Assembly: GCA_964598695.1 (NCBI GenBank)
Contig: CAZRDB010000149.1
Coordinates: forward strand, 1-12,543
DNA: 12,543 bases
Origin: CAZRDB01 sp964598695
GTDB lineage: Bacteria; Armatimonadota; Zipacnadia; UBA1398
Direction of reading: 5' to 3'
Position 1 is the first letter of the stretch; the number at the start of each line of letters is the position of its first letter. Shown here piece after piece: positions 1 to 8,887 of the stretch. Under the pieces are notes generated by a model. That model was not told where the DNA came from. It ran no database searches and saw only the letters and a program-made list of their open reading frames with translations. A program made the position numbers and the translations under genes.

Positions 1-1028
1 CGGCCGAGCAGCGTCGCCGAGAGCCAATCGCCCCGCTCCCGCGCGGCCCTCTCGGCCGCAGCGCACTCCTCGGCGTACCGACTCTCACGCGGCGGCCGGT
101 CGGCCTCCTCGATCAGCCGCGCGTAGCGGTCCGCCAGCCACCAGCGCGTGTTCGGGGCCTTGAGGCGGCTCAGCTCCCATTCGAGCGCGGCCGGGCCCCG
201 CCGCGAGCGCAGCAGCCGATCGAGGCGGAGCGGGCGCTCGACGATCCGTCCCATCATCGCGTCGGCCCGGGCGGCCTCCCAGGCGAGGCTCTGGCGGAGA
301 GGGGCGACGCGATGTCGCAGTTCGCGGACCCGCCCGAGGTGACGGCGCAGGCCGTCGGTGGAGGGCTCACCCGCGTGGAGCACCCGGAGCGTCTGTGGCG
401 ATGCGAGACCGGCGATCTCGGACCCGGCCTCCAGGTCCCGCGCCGCCTCGCCGTTCGCGAGGTTCGCGCCGAGAGCGGCCACGTCGACCAGGTGCGCGAG
501 AGCGCGGTCGTCGTCGCCATCCAGGTGGGCGAGACGGCCGGCGGCGACGCCGAGGGTCGCGGCCGCGAGGTAGGCGGACATCTCGCCATCCTCCGCCCAC
601 ACGGGCGGTCGGTCGCGCCGGGCGTAGCGGGTGGCCGCGCCCTCGCTCAGCTTGGCGAGCGCCTCCGGGTGCGAGCCCACGATGCCGCGCGCGCGGGCGA
701 GGGCGGAGGCGGCCTCGCCCGACGGCGGGTGTGGCCGATCACGCAACCACCGCGCGAGGTGGGCCGTCGATTCGGGCGCGGGCAGCAACGGGGCGAGCTG
801 CCGGTAGGCATCGTGCGCATTCGGCTGGGGCGCGACGGCCGACCAGGCCGGCGGGGACTGGCGGTCTCCGTGCGCCCAACCGCGCCACGTGTAGGGGGGG
901 ATCCAGCCGTAGAACCAGCCGAGAGGCGCGGCGCCGAGGACGACGATGGCGAGGAGCCACAGCGCGGCAAGACGTCGCCAGCGCGGGGCCTGCAGGGCGG
1001 TCTCGGGCTGCGGCCGCGGGTCGGGCAC
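1..1028 (-). CDS. Membrane-anchored hypothetical protein, 3' end cut by window edge (paralogue of next gene)
   Basis: The minus strand is open without a stop from a GTG at 1028 to the left edge, giving about 342 residues; the stop lies outside the window. The start is supported by GAGGGGAG at 1035-1042, six bases upstream. A basic stretch (PRWRR) precedes one hydrophobic segment at about residues 19-40, followed by WIPPYTWRGW. The upstream gene has the matching motif VPPYTWKGW after its own membrane segment. Further co-linear matches are GANLANGE (GANLNNGE in the paralogue) and DRYARLIEEAD at about residues 300-310 (about 302-312 in the paralogue). Topology is probably a short cytoplasmic N-terminus, one membrane anchor and a large exported domain. 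It lies 36 bases downstream of its paralogue in the same orientation, so the two are likely co-transcribed. I recognise no enzymatic motif and the function is unknown. The coding call is strong because of the paralogy. Confidence 0.82.
   Translation of the reverse strand, partial: MPDPRPQPETALQAPRWRRLAALWLLAIVVLGAAPLGWFYGWIPPYTWRGWAHGDRQSPPAWSAVAPQPNAHDAYRQLAPLLPAPESTAHLARWLRDRPHPPSGEAASALARARGIVGSHPEALAKLSEGAATRYARRDRPPVWAEDGEMSAYLAAATLGVAAGRLAHLDGDDDRALAHLVDVAALGANLANGEAARDLEAGSEIAGLASPQTLRVLHAGEPSTDGLRRHLGRVRELRHRVAPLRQSLAWEAARADAMMGRIVERPLRLDRLLRSRRGPAALEWELSRLKAPNTRWWLADRYARLIEEADRPPRESRYAEECAAAERAARERGDWLSATLLG
99..131. repeat. Copy 1 of a 33-bp identical block shared by the two paralogues
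   Basis: Positions 99-131 are identical to 1530-1562. On the minus strand both encode DRYARLIEEAD, with the same codon used at every position. Outside the block the two genes are clearly diverged (for example DRPPRESRYAEE against DKPPKESRFTEL). Confidence 0.8.
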
Positions 1029-1034
1029 CGGCAA

Positions 1035-1042
1035 CTCCCCTC
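1035..1042 (-). promoter_or_regulatory. Ribosome binding site deciding the GTG start at 1028
   Basis: GAGGGGAG (minus strand) sits six bases before the GTG at 1028, in the short gap between the two paralogous genes. No ATG in this frame would include the membrane anchor, so the site decides the start. Confidence 0.55.
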
Positions 1043-1064
1043 GTCCGCCGCCCCGGTCTCCCGC

Positions 1065-2465
1065 TCAGGGATTCGACACCGCCGGGGCCGGGCCTGCGTC
1101 GACCGCTTCCGCCGGCGCCGATCCCGTCCCCACCGTGCCGCCCACGAGCACCAGGTCGGGCTCGAAGTCGCCCGGCGTCATGGCGCCGCCATCGTCCTGC
1201 ATGTTCGGCCCGAGCGAGTAGAGCGTGTAGCCCTCGGGCGTGCGGCGGTAGACGAGCGGGTCGCCCGTGAAAGGGTCGGGCGCGACCGCCGGCAGATAGG
1301 CGGGCGACAGCTCGGCGAGGCTCCCCGGGTAGCTCCGGTGCTCGCGCCGGTACAGCTCGAGGGCGCAGGCGATCTCCTCGGCCTCGAGTTCCGCGATGCA
1401 GCGGCGGTACCGCATGACGCCCTTGCGGAGAGACGGCGCGATGATGGAGGCGAGGTAGTCATGCCGCGCGGCCGCGTCCTCCTCGACGCTGTCCGCCAAC
1501 TCGGTGAAGCGGCTCTCCTTCGGAGGCTTGTCGGCCTCCTCGATCAGCCGCGCGTAGCGGTCGTTGAGCCACTCCCGCGAGCTGCCGAGCTTGAGGCGGC
1601 AGGCGAAGAGGAGCGCCCGCTGCGCCCGTCCGGAGTCGTCGGAGACGATGGCCCCGTACTCGCCCCGCGCGACCTCGTCGAGCGTGGCGTTGGCGAACGC
1701 GGCCTCGGTGATCAGCGCCCCGCGGATCCCGTCGAGTCGACTGCGGAGCGCGCGGATGCGCTCCGCGTGTCGCCGAAGAGCCTCGTCCGACGGGCGGCCC
1801 TCGCGGACCACCCGCATCGCGCGCCGGTGGGCGATCGAGGCGCAGGCCTCGCCCACGAGCGACTGGATGAGGAACTCGCCGTTGTTGAGGTTGGCGCCGA
1901 GGGCGGTCACGTCCTCGAGTGTCCGGAGCGCCTCGTCATCCTCGCCCCGGAGGTGGTCGGCCCAGGCGGCCGCGGTGGCCAGCCGCGCGAGCTTGCGGTA
2001 CTCGCCCAGCTCGGGGAACAGCGTGTCGACCCTCAGTTCCTTGCCGCTGGCGTAGCGCTTGTCGGCCGCCTCCCGGAGCCGCACGAGAGCGGGCTGGCAA
2101 CGTTCGACCACCGCCTCGAGAGCGGGCAGTTCGCTTTCGGCCGGCGGGGGCGCGGCGGGGTCGGAGGAGGGCGACCAGGCGGCGATGATCCGCTCCTCGG
2201 ACTCCGTGCATGCGGCCAGCTTGCTCGCCTCGGCGTACAGCACCAAGCCGTTGTCGGTGGGGACCTCGACCACCCGTGGGGGCGGAATCTTGCGTTGGTC
2301 GTCGACCCAGCCCTTCCACGTGTAGGGGGGGACGGCCCAGTACAGCACGCCCTGCAGGCAGCCGCCACAGAGGAGAAGGCCGAGACCGAGCAGAGCCCAG
2401 GTAAGGCGCCTCCGTGCGGCGCGTGGGTCGGTCGGTCGTGCGGGTGGTAGGGCCGGTCGCTGCAA
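1065..2465 (-). CDS. Membrane-anchored hypothetical protein with planctomycete-type C-terminal DPFTGDPL motif
   Basis: This encodes 466 residues. The start is TTG at 2465, with GGGGAG nine bases upstream; no better in-frame start keeps the N-terminus. After an Arg-rich n-region (AARRR) there is one hydrophobic segment at about residues 21-45. It contains a Cys (LCGGC), but this does not fit a canonical lipobox, so I read it as a signal anchor. The middle is a long, charged, probably helical region. Near residues 365-430 comes YRREHRSYPGSLAEL, then DPFTGDPLVYRR and YTLYSLGPN with QDDGG. From memory, this tail is common in large planctomycete and related families and resembles the C-terminal part of pseudopilin-like proteins. 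No catalytic residues can be named. The protein is probably exported and membrane-bound, but its role is unknown. It heads a tandem pair with its paralogue and is divergent from the glycosidase operon. Opposite-strand open frames here are shadows. Confidence 0.85.
   Translation of the reverse strand: MQRPALPPARPTDPRAARRRLTWALLGLGLLLCGGCLQGVLYWAVPPYTWKGWVDDQRKIPPPRVVEVPTDNGLVLYAEASKLAACTESEERIIAAWSPSSDPAAPPPAESELPALEAVVERCQPALVRLREAADKRYASGKELRVDTLFPELGEYRKLARLATAAAWADHLRGEDDEALRTLEDVTALGANLNNGEFLIQSLVGEACASIAHRRAMRVVREGRPSDEALRRHAERIRALRSRLDGIRGALITEAAFANATLDEVARGEYGAIVSDDSGRAQRALLFACRLKLGSSREWLNDRYARLIEEADKPPKESRFTELADSVEEDAAARHDYLASIIAPSLRKGVMRYRRCIAELEAEEIACALELYRREHRSYPGSLAELSPAYLPAVAPDPFTGDPLVYRRTPEGYTLYSLGPNMQDDGGAMTPGDFEPDLVLVGGTVGTGSAPAEAVDAGPAPAVSNP
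1530..1562. repeat. Copy 2 of the 33-bp identical block
   Basis: Perfect match to 99-131, in the same orientation and at the equivalent place in the upstream paralogue (about residues 302-312). Confidence 0.8.
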
Positions 2466-2630
2466 GGCTCGTCACTCCCCGTCCGGGCGGCCGGAGCCGA
2501 AGCCGGCGCCCGAGGAGAGGTGCATTCGAGGGGAGTCCACGTTACCCTCTCGAGAAGGCAGGAGTCGCGGCCCCCCCGGGGAAGGCTTGCCCCCCGGCCG
2601 GGCGTCCGTCGGTCGGCGAGGAGGCAGACC
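2466..2630. promoter_or_regulatory. Divergent intergenic region with an imperfect inverted repeat at 2526-2553
   Basis: This 165-bp space separates the minus-strand hypothetical pair from the plus-strand glycosidase operon, so it should hold promoters for both. No convincing -35/-10 pair can be read in such GC-rich DNA. An inverted repeat is visible: TCGAGGGG at 2526-2533 pairs with CCCTCTCGA at 2545-2553, giving eight base pairs with one bulged T around an 11-base spacer. It could be an operator or a hairpin in the glycosidase leader. A G/C-run pair at 2577-2593 could also fold weakly. Confidence 0.3.
2618..2624 (+). promoter_or_regulatory. Ribosome binding site of the GH2 gene
   Basis: GAGGAGG lies six bases before the ATG at 2631. 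It favours this start over the farther in-frame ATG at 2520, which would add 37 Arg/Pro-rich residues unlike any GH2 N-terminus. Confidence 0.7.
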
Positions 2631-5051
2631 ATGGGAGCCGAGGGCACGGGCCGCGTCACGCGGCTGTGGAACGCCGGCTGGCGGTTCGCCGAGGGGGCCC
2701 ACGCCGGGGCGGAGCAGCCGGGCTTTGACGACGCCGGCTGGCAGGAGGTTGGCCTGCCGCACGACTGGGCGATCGCGAAGCCGTTCGACCCCGAGGGTGA
2801 CCCGAACACGGGCAAGCTCCCGTGGCGTGGCGAGGGCTGGTACCGCAAGCATCTCGGCCTCTCGGTCGCGGAGGCAGGCAAGCGCCTCTACCTCGACTTC
2901 GGGGCCGTGATGGCCTGCCCGAGCGTCTACGTCAACGGCGAGCTGGCCGGCTCGTGGGACTGTGGCTACAGCTCGTTCCGCGTCGACATCACCGACTACG
3001 TCGACTTCGGCGCCGACAACGTGGTCGCCGTCCACGCCGACACGCGCGAGCATGGCAGCCGCTGGTACCCCGGCGCCGGGATCTACCGCGATGTCCACCT
3101 CGTGCTGTGCGAGCCGATCCATCTCGCCCATTGGGGCGTGTGCGTCACGACACCGCGCGTCAGCGAGCAGAACGCGCAGGTGGCGGTCAAGGCGACGGTC
3201 GAGAACCACACGGGCGCCGCCGAGTGCGTCACGGTGCGCGCGGTCTTGCTCGATCCCGACGGGCGCGAGGTCGCCCGCGCGGAGGAGCCGTGCAGCGTCG
3301 GGGCGGGGGATTCCCGGACGGCCGACCTCACGCTGAGCCTTGCACTGCCGCGTCTGTGGGACATCGACCACCCGGTGCTGTACACGGCCCGGGTCACGGT
3401 GCTCGAGGGGGAGTGGGCGCGCGACGACCTCGCCGTGCCGTTCGGGATCCGGACGTTCTCCTGGAGCGGCGACGACGGTTTCCAGCTCAACGGCCGGCGC
3501 GTGCTCCTGCGCGGCGCGAACCTCCACCACGACCACGGCGCGCTCGGCGCGGCCTTCTACCCGCGCGCGATGGAGCGCCAGCTCGAGATCCTGCGCGAGA
3601 TGGGCTGCAACGCGATCCGCACGAGCCACAACCCGCCGGCCGAGGGTCTGCTCGACCTCTGCGACCGCATGGGCTTCGTCGTGATCGACGAGCTGGCCGA
3701 CAAGTGGTGGGCGACCAACGACTTCCACGGCACCGATGCGCGGTTCGAGGAGCACTTCGGGCGCAATGTCGCGAACCTCGTGCGGCGCGACCGCAACCAT
3801 CCGTGCATCGTGCTGTGGAGCATGGGCAACGAGATCACGGAGATCGAGACCAACGAGCGCGGCGACGCGCGCCGGAAGGTCGAGCTGCTCGCCGGCCTGT
3901 TCCGCGCGCACGATCCCACGCGGCCGGTGACACTCGAGCGGCACATCGAGGGAAGCCTCGCCCTGCGCTTCGAGGACTTCCTCGACGCGGAGACCTGGCA
4001 CTACGGTACGAAGTTCCTGCGCGCCCACGAGGCCTTCCCGGCGCTGCCCGTCATCCAGTCGGAGTCGGCCTCGTGCTTCAGCACGCGCGGCTTCTACGAG
4101 CTGCCGGTCCCGGAGGGCAAGACCGACTTCTCACCGAGCCGCCAGCTCAGCTCGTACGATCACACGGCGGCGCCGTGGGGCGACATCGCCGACGTCGAGT
4201 TCCACCGCGTCGAGCGGTACGGCTGGCTCGCCGGCGAGTTCGTGTGGACCGGTCTCGACTACCTCGGCGAGCCGACGCCGGTCGCCGGGGAGTATCTCGG
4301 CCGGCCGCTCCCCACGCGCGAGGCGGCCCGCAGCTCGTTCTTCGGCATCGTCGATCTGGCCGGGATCCCCAAGGACCGTTACTACCTGTACCGGAGCCAC
4401 TGGGCGCCGGAGAAGACGACGGTCCACATTCTCCCCCACTGGAACTGGGCGGGCCGCGACGGCCAGCCCGTGCCCGTCTACGTCTACACCAACGGCGACG
4501 AGGCCGAGCTGTTCCTGAACGGGATCCCCCTCGGCCGTCGCCGCAAGCTCACGCTCGAGGAGCTGGAGCAGCGGTCGGAGCCCGACTACCTCGACGTGCT
4601 CGACCGCTACCGCCTGCGCTGGATGGACGTCCCGTACCGCCCGGGGACACTCCGCGCCGTGGCCTACCGCGACGGCCAGGCGATCGGCGAGACCACGGTG
4701 CGCACCGCCGGCCCGCCGGCACGGCTGACGCTCACGCCGGACCGTGCGCTGCTGACGGCTGACGGCCGCGACCTGAGCTACATCCTCGTCGAGGCGTTCG
4801 ATGCCGGTGGGATCCCCTGCCCGCTGGCCGACAACCTGGTGCGCTTCGACCTGGAGGGTCCGGCCGAGATCGCCGGGGTAGACAACGGCGACCCCCACTC
4901 GCTCGAGCCCTTCCAGGCCAGCGAGCGTCGGCTGTTCTTCGGCAAGGCGGTGCTCATCCTGCGCACGCGGGAGGGCGAGGCGGGCGTCGCGCGCATACGG
5001 GCGATCGCCGGGGGCCTCGAGGCCGGGACGTGCGAGGTTGCCGCGCGGTAG
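2631..5051 (+). CDS. Glycoside hydrolase family 2 beta-glycosidase (beta-galactosidase/beta-glucuronidase-like)
   Basis: This encodes 806 residues. It should hydrolyse a terminal beta-linked sugar from an oligosaccharide by the retaining mechanism. The GH2 domain order is visible. An N-terminal jelly-roll spans about residues 5-165 (LPHDWAI; SRWYPGAGIYRDVHL), and an Ig-like domain about 167-273. A TIM barrel spans about 280-590, with GFQLNGRRVLLRGANLHHDH and NAIRTSHNPP. A DUF4982-like domain lies at about 596-687 (VHILPHWNW; TNGDEAELFLNG), and a GH2 C5-like domain at about 696-803 (LEGPAEIAGVDNGDP). The proposed acid/base is E401 in SMGNEI and the nucleophile E478 in VIQSESAS. The length is normal for this subgroup. 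No signal peptide is visible at this start or in the upstream extension, so the enzyme is probably cytoplasmic, unlike its partner. The next gene begins 34 bases downstream, indicating an operon. The substrate (galactoside, glucuronide or other) cannot be fixed from sequence alone. Confidence 0.93.
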   Translation: MGAEGTGRVTRLWNAGWRFAEGAHAGAEQPGFDDAGWQEVGLPHDWAIAKPFDPEGDPNTGKLPWRGEGWYRKHLGLSVAEAGKRLYLDFGAVMACPSVYVNGELAGSWDCGYSSFRVDITDYVDFGADNVVAVHADTREHGSRWYPGAGIYRDVHLVLCEPIHLAHWGVCVTTPRVSEQNAQVAVKATVENHTGAAECVTVRAVLLDPDGREVARAEEPCSVGAGDSRTADLTLSLALPRLWDIDHPVLYTARVTVLEGEWARDDLAVPFGIRTFSWSGDDGFQLNGRRVLLRGANLHHDHGALGAAFYPRAMERQLEILREMGCNAIRTSHNPPAEGLLDLCDRMGFVVIDELADKWWATNDFHGTDARFEEHFGRNVANLVRRDRNHPCIVLWSMGNEITEIETNERGDARRKVELLAGLFRAHDPTRPVTLERHIEGSLALRFEDFLDAETWHYGTKFLRAHEAFPALPVIQSESASCFSTRGFYELPVPEGKTDFSPSRQLSSYDHTAAPWGDIADVEFHRVERYGWLAGEFVWTGLDYLGEPTPVAGEYLGRPLPTREAARSSFFGIVDLAGIPKDRYYLYRSHWAPEKTTVHILPHWNWAGRDGQPVPVYVYTNGDEAELFLNGIPLGRRRKLTLEELEQRSEPDYLDVLDRYRLRWMDVPYRPGTLRAVAYRDGQAIGETTVRTAGPPARLTLTPDRALLTADGRDLSYILVEAFDAGGIPCPLADNLVRFDLEGPAEIAGVDNGDPHSLEPFQASERRLFFGKAVLILRTREGEAGVARIRAIAGGLEAGTCEVAAR

Positions 5052-5070
5052 CGCGGTCTCACCGGATGAC

Positions 5071-5078
5071 GGGAAGGG
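5071..5078 (+). promoter_or_regulatory. Ribosome binding site of the GH106 gene
   Basis: GGGAAGGG lies seven bases before the ATG at 5086. It places the start exactly at the signal peptide and rejects the in-frame start at 5038, which would overlap the GH2 gene. Confidence 0.6.
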
Positions 5079-5085
5079 TACGACG

Positions 5086-8000
5086 ATGGGCCACACCGCA
5101 CGGATGCTCGTCTCTGCCGCCGCCTGCGCCTGTTTCCTGGCCGGCTTCGCGCGCGGCCAGAGCCCCACCCAGCTCGAAGCGGGCTTCATCCAGCCGCCCG
5201 ACTCCGCCCAGCCCTGGGTCTTCTGGTGGTGGCTCAACGGCAACGCCACGCGCGAGGGGATCACGCGCGACCTCGAGGAGATGCGGCGCCAGGGGATCAG
5301 CGGGGTCCTGATCTTCAGCGCCGGCGGCGCGGGAGGCGTCCCGCAGGGGCCGAAGTTCATGAGCCCCGAGTGGCGGGCGCTGTACGTCCACGCGCTCCGG
5401 GAGGCCGATCGGCTGGGGATGACGGTTGCCGTCAACCTCTGTGACGGCTGGGACGCGGGCGGGCCATGGATCACGCCCGAGGAGGCGAACAAGAAGCTCG
5501 TCTACTCCGAACTGCAGGTGCAGGGCCCCGGTCCGGTGTCGGTCGCCCTGCCTCAGCCGCCGACCGTCGACGGCTACTACCGCGACGTGGCCGTGGTGGC
5601 GGTCCGCGAGCGGCCGACGCGGCCTCTCTCGCCGGCCCGCGTCACGGCATCCTCCTGCGCCGAGGGCTACTGTGGCGAGTGGAACTTCCCGCCCGAGGAC
5701 GCCGCCGACGGCGACCCGGAGACCTACTGGGCCGCCGGCCCCGGCGTTCCCGACGCGGCCCACCCGGCCTGGGTCTCCCTCGAGTACCCGGAGCCGGTCG
5801 CCGCCGTCGCCGCGCAGGTCGTCGCCCGGGGCGAGGGGGGCCCGCGTGAGTGCGAACTGCAGGCCTCGGCGGATGGCCGGAGCTTCGCCCCGCTCGCCAC
5901 GTTCACGCTCGGGCTGGGGGAGTCGCGCCGGATCGAACTCGCCGAGACAACGGGCCGCTTCTTCCGCCTGCAGATCGCCTCGACGCACGGTCGGCCGCCC
6001 CAGCTCGCGGAGCTGTCGATCCTGCGCGCGGGCGATGAGCCGCTCCTGCGCCCGGGGCTCGAGTGGTGGTGGTTCAAGTCGGGCAACCGGAGCTTCTGGG
6101 ACTACCCACGCCAGGGCCCCGCGGCACTGGGAGAGGAGTACTCGGCCGCCGAGGCGCCCGACTGCATGCCGGAGGATGTGGTCGACCTCTCGGCGTTCGT
6201 GGATGCCGCCGGAACGCTCACCTGGGAGGCGCCCGAGGGCCGCTGGACGGTGCTTCGGTTCGGCGCCACCTTGCTCGGGCAGCGGACGCGCTGCTCGGGC
6301 ACTGCCGAGATCGGGTACGAGGCCGACATGCTCAGCGCCCGGGGGATCGAGGCCCAGTTCCGCAACACGGCGCTGCCCCTGCTCGAGGAGGCCCGGGCGG
6401 CGGGCTGCCGTGGCCCACAGACCCTGCACATCGACAGCTATGAGCTGGGCGCCGACGTCCGCGGCCAGCAGCCGACGTGGGGCGAGGGCTTCTTGGCGGA
6501 GTTCCGCGCCCGCCGGGGCTACGAGCTGCTCCCCTACTTGCCGGTGCTCGCGCGGCGGGTCGTGGGCAGCCGCGAGCGCTCCGACCGCTTCCTCGCCGAC
6601 TTCCGCTGGACCATCGGCGACCTGATGGCCGAGCGCTTCTTCGGCCGCTTCCGCGAGTTGGCCGCCGAGCAGGGCGTCCGCACCCATACCGAGACCGGCT
6701 ACGGCACCTACCCGTGGCCGCACCAGGACGGCCTGCGCTGCGCCGGGATGAACGACATCCCCATGGGCGAGTTCTGGTACGGCACCGACATCATGAGTCA
6801 GTTCTTCCCCTGGGGCAACGTGATCCGCACCGTGGCCTCGGCCGCGCACACCTACGGCAGACCGGTCGTCCAGGCCGAGTCGTTCACCGCCTGGAGCCAC
6901 TGGCAGGAATCGCCGGCGCTGCTCAAGACGGTCGGTGACGCGGCCTTCTGCGACGGCCTCAACCGCACCGTGCTCCACCAGTACACGCTGCAGCCGGAAC
7001 TCGAGATGAAGCCGGGCTGGCAGTACGGCGCCGGCACGCACTTCGACCGCAACCTCACGTGGTGGGAGCAGGCCGGCGCCTTCTTCGGCTACCTCGGCCG
7101 CTGCCAGTACCTCCTGCAGCAGGGCCGGTTCGTCGCCGACGTCGCGTACCTCCAGGGCGAGGGAGTCTCACGGTTCGTGCCGAGCCGCGAGTTCCTCCGG
7201 CCGGCGCTGCCCGAGGGCTACGACTGCGACGGCCTGAACGCCGAGGTCCTGCTCCGCGAGGCGACCGTCGTCGACGGCCGGGTCGCGCTGCCCAGCGGCG
7301 CGCGGTACCGTCTGCTCGTGCTGCCCGAGGACGCCGTCGTCTCGCCGCGCGTGCTCGCCAAGGTCGAGGAGCTGGTCCGCGCCGGCGCCTGCGTCCTCGG
7401 TCCCGCCCCCACGGCCTCGCCCGGCCTCTGGCGCTACCCGCAGTGCGATGCGGAGACCCGGCGGATCGCCGCCGCGCTGTGGCCGAAGGCAGCGGGCGAG
7501 CGCCGCGTTGGCAAGGGGCGGGTGTTCGCGGGACGGACCGTCGGCCAGGCGCTGACGCCGCTCGGGGTGGTGCCCGACTTCGCGGTCGTCGGCGAGGGTC
7601 CGCCGCCGATCGCTCTTGCCGGCGCCTCCTGGATCTGGACCGCCTCCGACGGGGAGGCGCCGCCGGCCGGCGAGCGGAGCTTCGCGCTCGAGGTCGCCGG
7701 GCTCCCCAAGGGCAAGGTCGTCTCGGCGCGGATGCTGCTCGCGGCCGACAACGCGTTCACGCTCCGCGTCAACGGCGCCGAGGTGGCCTCGGGCGACGAC
7801 TGGTCCCGCCCGGTCGCGGTCGATGTCGCACCGTTCCTCCGCTCGAACTCGCTCTCCCTCTCGGTCGTGGCCCGCAACCTCGAGGCCGGGCCGGCGGGGC
7901 TGATCGCGAAGCTCGTGATCCGCTGGGCCGACGGCAACGAGCGGACTCTCGCGACCGGCGACGCGGCCTGGTACTCCTGGTCGGAGGGTGTGGCACCCGC

Positions 8001-8887
8001 GCCGGCCCGCACCGTCGCACCGTACGGCNNNNNNNNNNGGGCGGGCCCCCCGGGGGCCCCTTTGGGGGGGGGGGCGGGGGGGGGCTGGGGGGGGGGGCGG
8101 GGGGCGGGGGGTGCGGGTTAATCCCCGGAGCGTGGGGCCGGCGCAGGTCTACTTCGTCTCGAACCAGCGCGCTGCATGGGAGCGCGACCTGCCGTGCGCG
8201 TTCCGCGTCCGTGGGCTCCTGCCCGAGCTATGGGAGCCGACGACGGGCCGGACGCGGCCGGCGGTGGCCTTCCGGCAGTCGGAGGACCACACGACTGTGC
8301 CGATCACCCTCGCGCCGAACGCCTCGGTCTTCGTCGTCTTCCGCGAGCCGATCCCCGGGGGCGCGCGCGGCGCCGCCGAGACCAACGAGCCGGCGCGCAC
8401 GCCTGCGCTCACGCTCGAGGGGCCGTGGGAGGTGCGCTTCGACCCGAAGTGGGGAGGTCCCGCGAGCACCACCTTCGACCGGCTCGTGAGCTGGACCGAG
8501 AGGCCGGAGGAGGGGATCCGCTACTACTCCGGCGCGGCGACGTACAGCCGCGGCTTCGATCTCCCGTCCGAGGTGCGCTGGTCGGATGGCCGGATCTTCC
8601 TCGACCTCGGCCGGGTGCGCGAGCTGGCCGCGGTGCGCCTCAACGGGCGGGAGCTGGGGGTGCTGTGGACGCCCCCGTTCGCGGTCGAGGTGACCGATGT
8701 GCTGCGCCCACGCGGCAACGTGCTCGAGGTGGATGTCGTGAACCTGTGGCCGAACCGCCTCGTCGGTGACGCGCGTCTGCCGGCGGAGCAGCGGCTCACG
8801 CGGACGAACATCGGCTACGGGCCGGAGACGCCGCTGATCGAGTCGGGCCTGCTCGGGCCGGTGACGCTGCAGGTGGAGTGGCGGTAG
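5086..8887 (+). CDS. Secreted GH106 alpha-L-rhamnosidase-type glycoside hydrolase, interrupted by an assembly gap
   Basis: It probably removes terminal alpha-L-rhamnose from a polysaccharide outside the cytoplasm. Residues 1-24 form a signal peptide (MGHTARMLV, hydrophobic core, likely cleavage at ARG/Q). GH106 signatures follow: PWVFWWWLNGNATREGITRD near residue 45 and GGPWITPEEANKK near 125. A discoidin (F5/8)-like domain is inserted at about 185-315 (VTASSCAEG; DGDPETYW; GRFFRLQI). Candidate catalytic glutamates are E536 (HTETGYG), E562 (MGEFW) and E598 (QAESFTAW); which pair acts is not resolved here. A second beta-sandwich with WIWTASDGE and FTLRVNGAEV lies at about 840-965. After the gap come VYFVSNQ and a C-terminal sugar-binding-like domain (LGRVRELAAVRLNGRELG; NLWPNRLVGD). 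The part before the gap is in a different frame from the part after it, because an unknown length is missing and 8039-8117 is junk. It follows the GH2 gene by 34 bases. The intact protein would be about 1250 residues or more, long for the family because of the inserts. Confidence 0.88.
8029..8117. other. Assembly gap (10 N) followed by artefactual G-rich sequence
   Basis: Ten Ns at 8029-8038 are followed by almost pure G with a few C and T up to about 8117. Homologous coding sequence resumes near 8124 (RSVGPAQVYFVSNQ). G-only tails are typical of no-signal base calls in two-colour sequencing, so this stretch should not be translated. Some codons of the GH106 gene are missing here. Confidence 0.9.

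Noticed and set aside
312..2450. Long plus-strand open frame (712 residues) opposite the two hypothetical proteins
   Set aside because: It is a shadow. It is Arg/Gly-rich with no domain, crosses two real antisense genes that are paralogous in the minus frame, and exists because stops are rare in such GC-rich DNA.
2520..2630. Upstream in-frame ATG at 2520 as the GH2 start
   Set aside because: It adds 37 Arg/Pro-rich residues that are neither a signal peptide nor GH2-like, while GAGGAGG stands at ideal distance before the ATG at 2631.
2472..4028. Minus-strand 518-residue open frame opposite the GH2 gene
   Set aside because: The plus strand carries unmistakable GH2 domains and active-site motifs. 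The antisense product is low-complexity with repeated VRA/ARV-type composition.
5059..7041. Minus-strand 660-residue open frame opposite the GH106 gene
   Set aside because: Antisense shadow of a gene with clear GH106 motifs and a signal peptide.
8039..8117. G-quadruplex-forming or switch-like G-run
   Set aside because: It directly follows an N gap inside a coding gene and breaks its frame, so a sequencing artefact explains it better.
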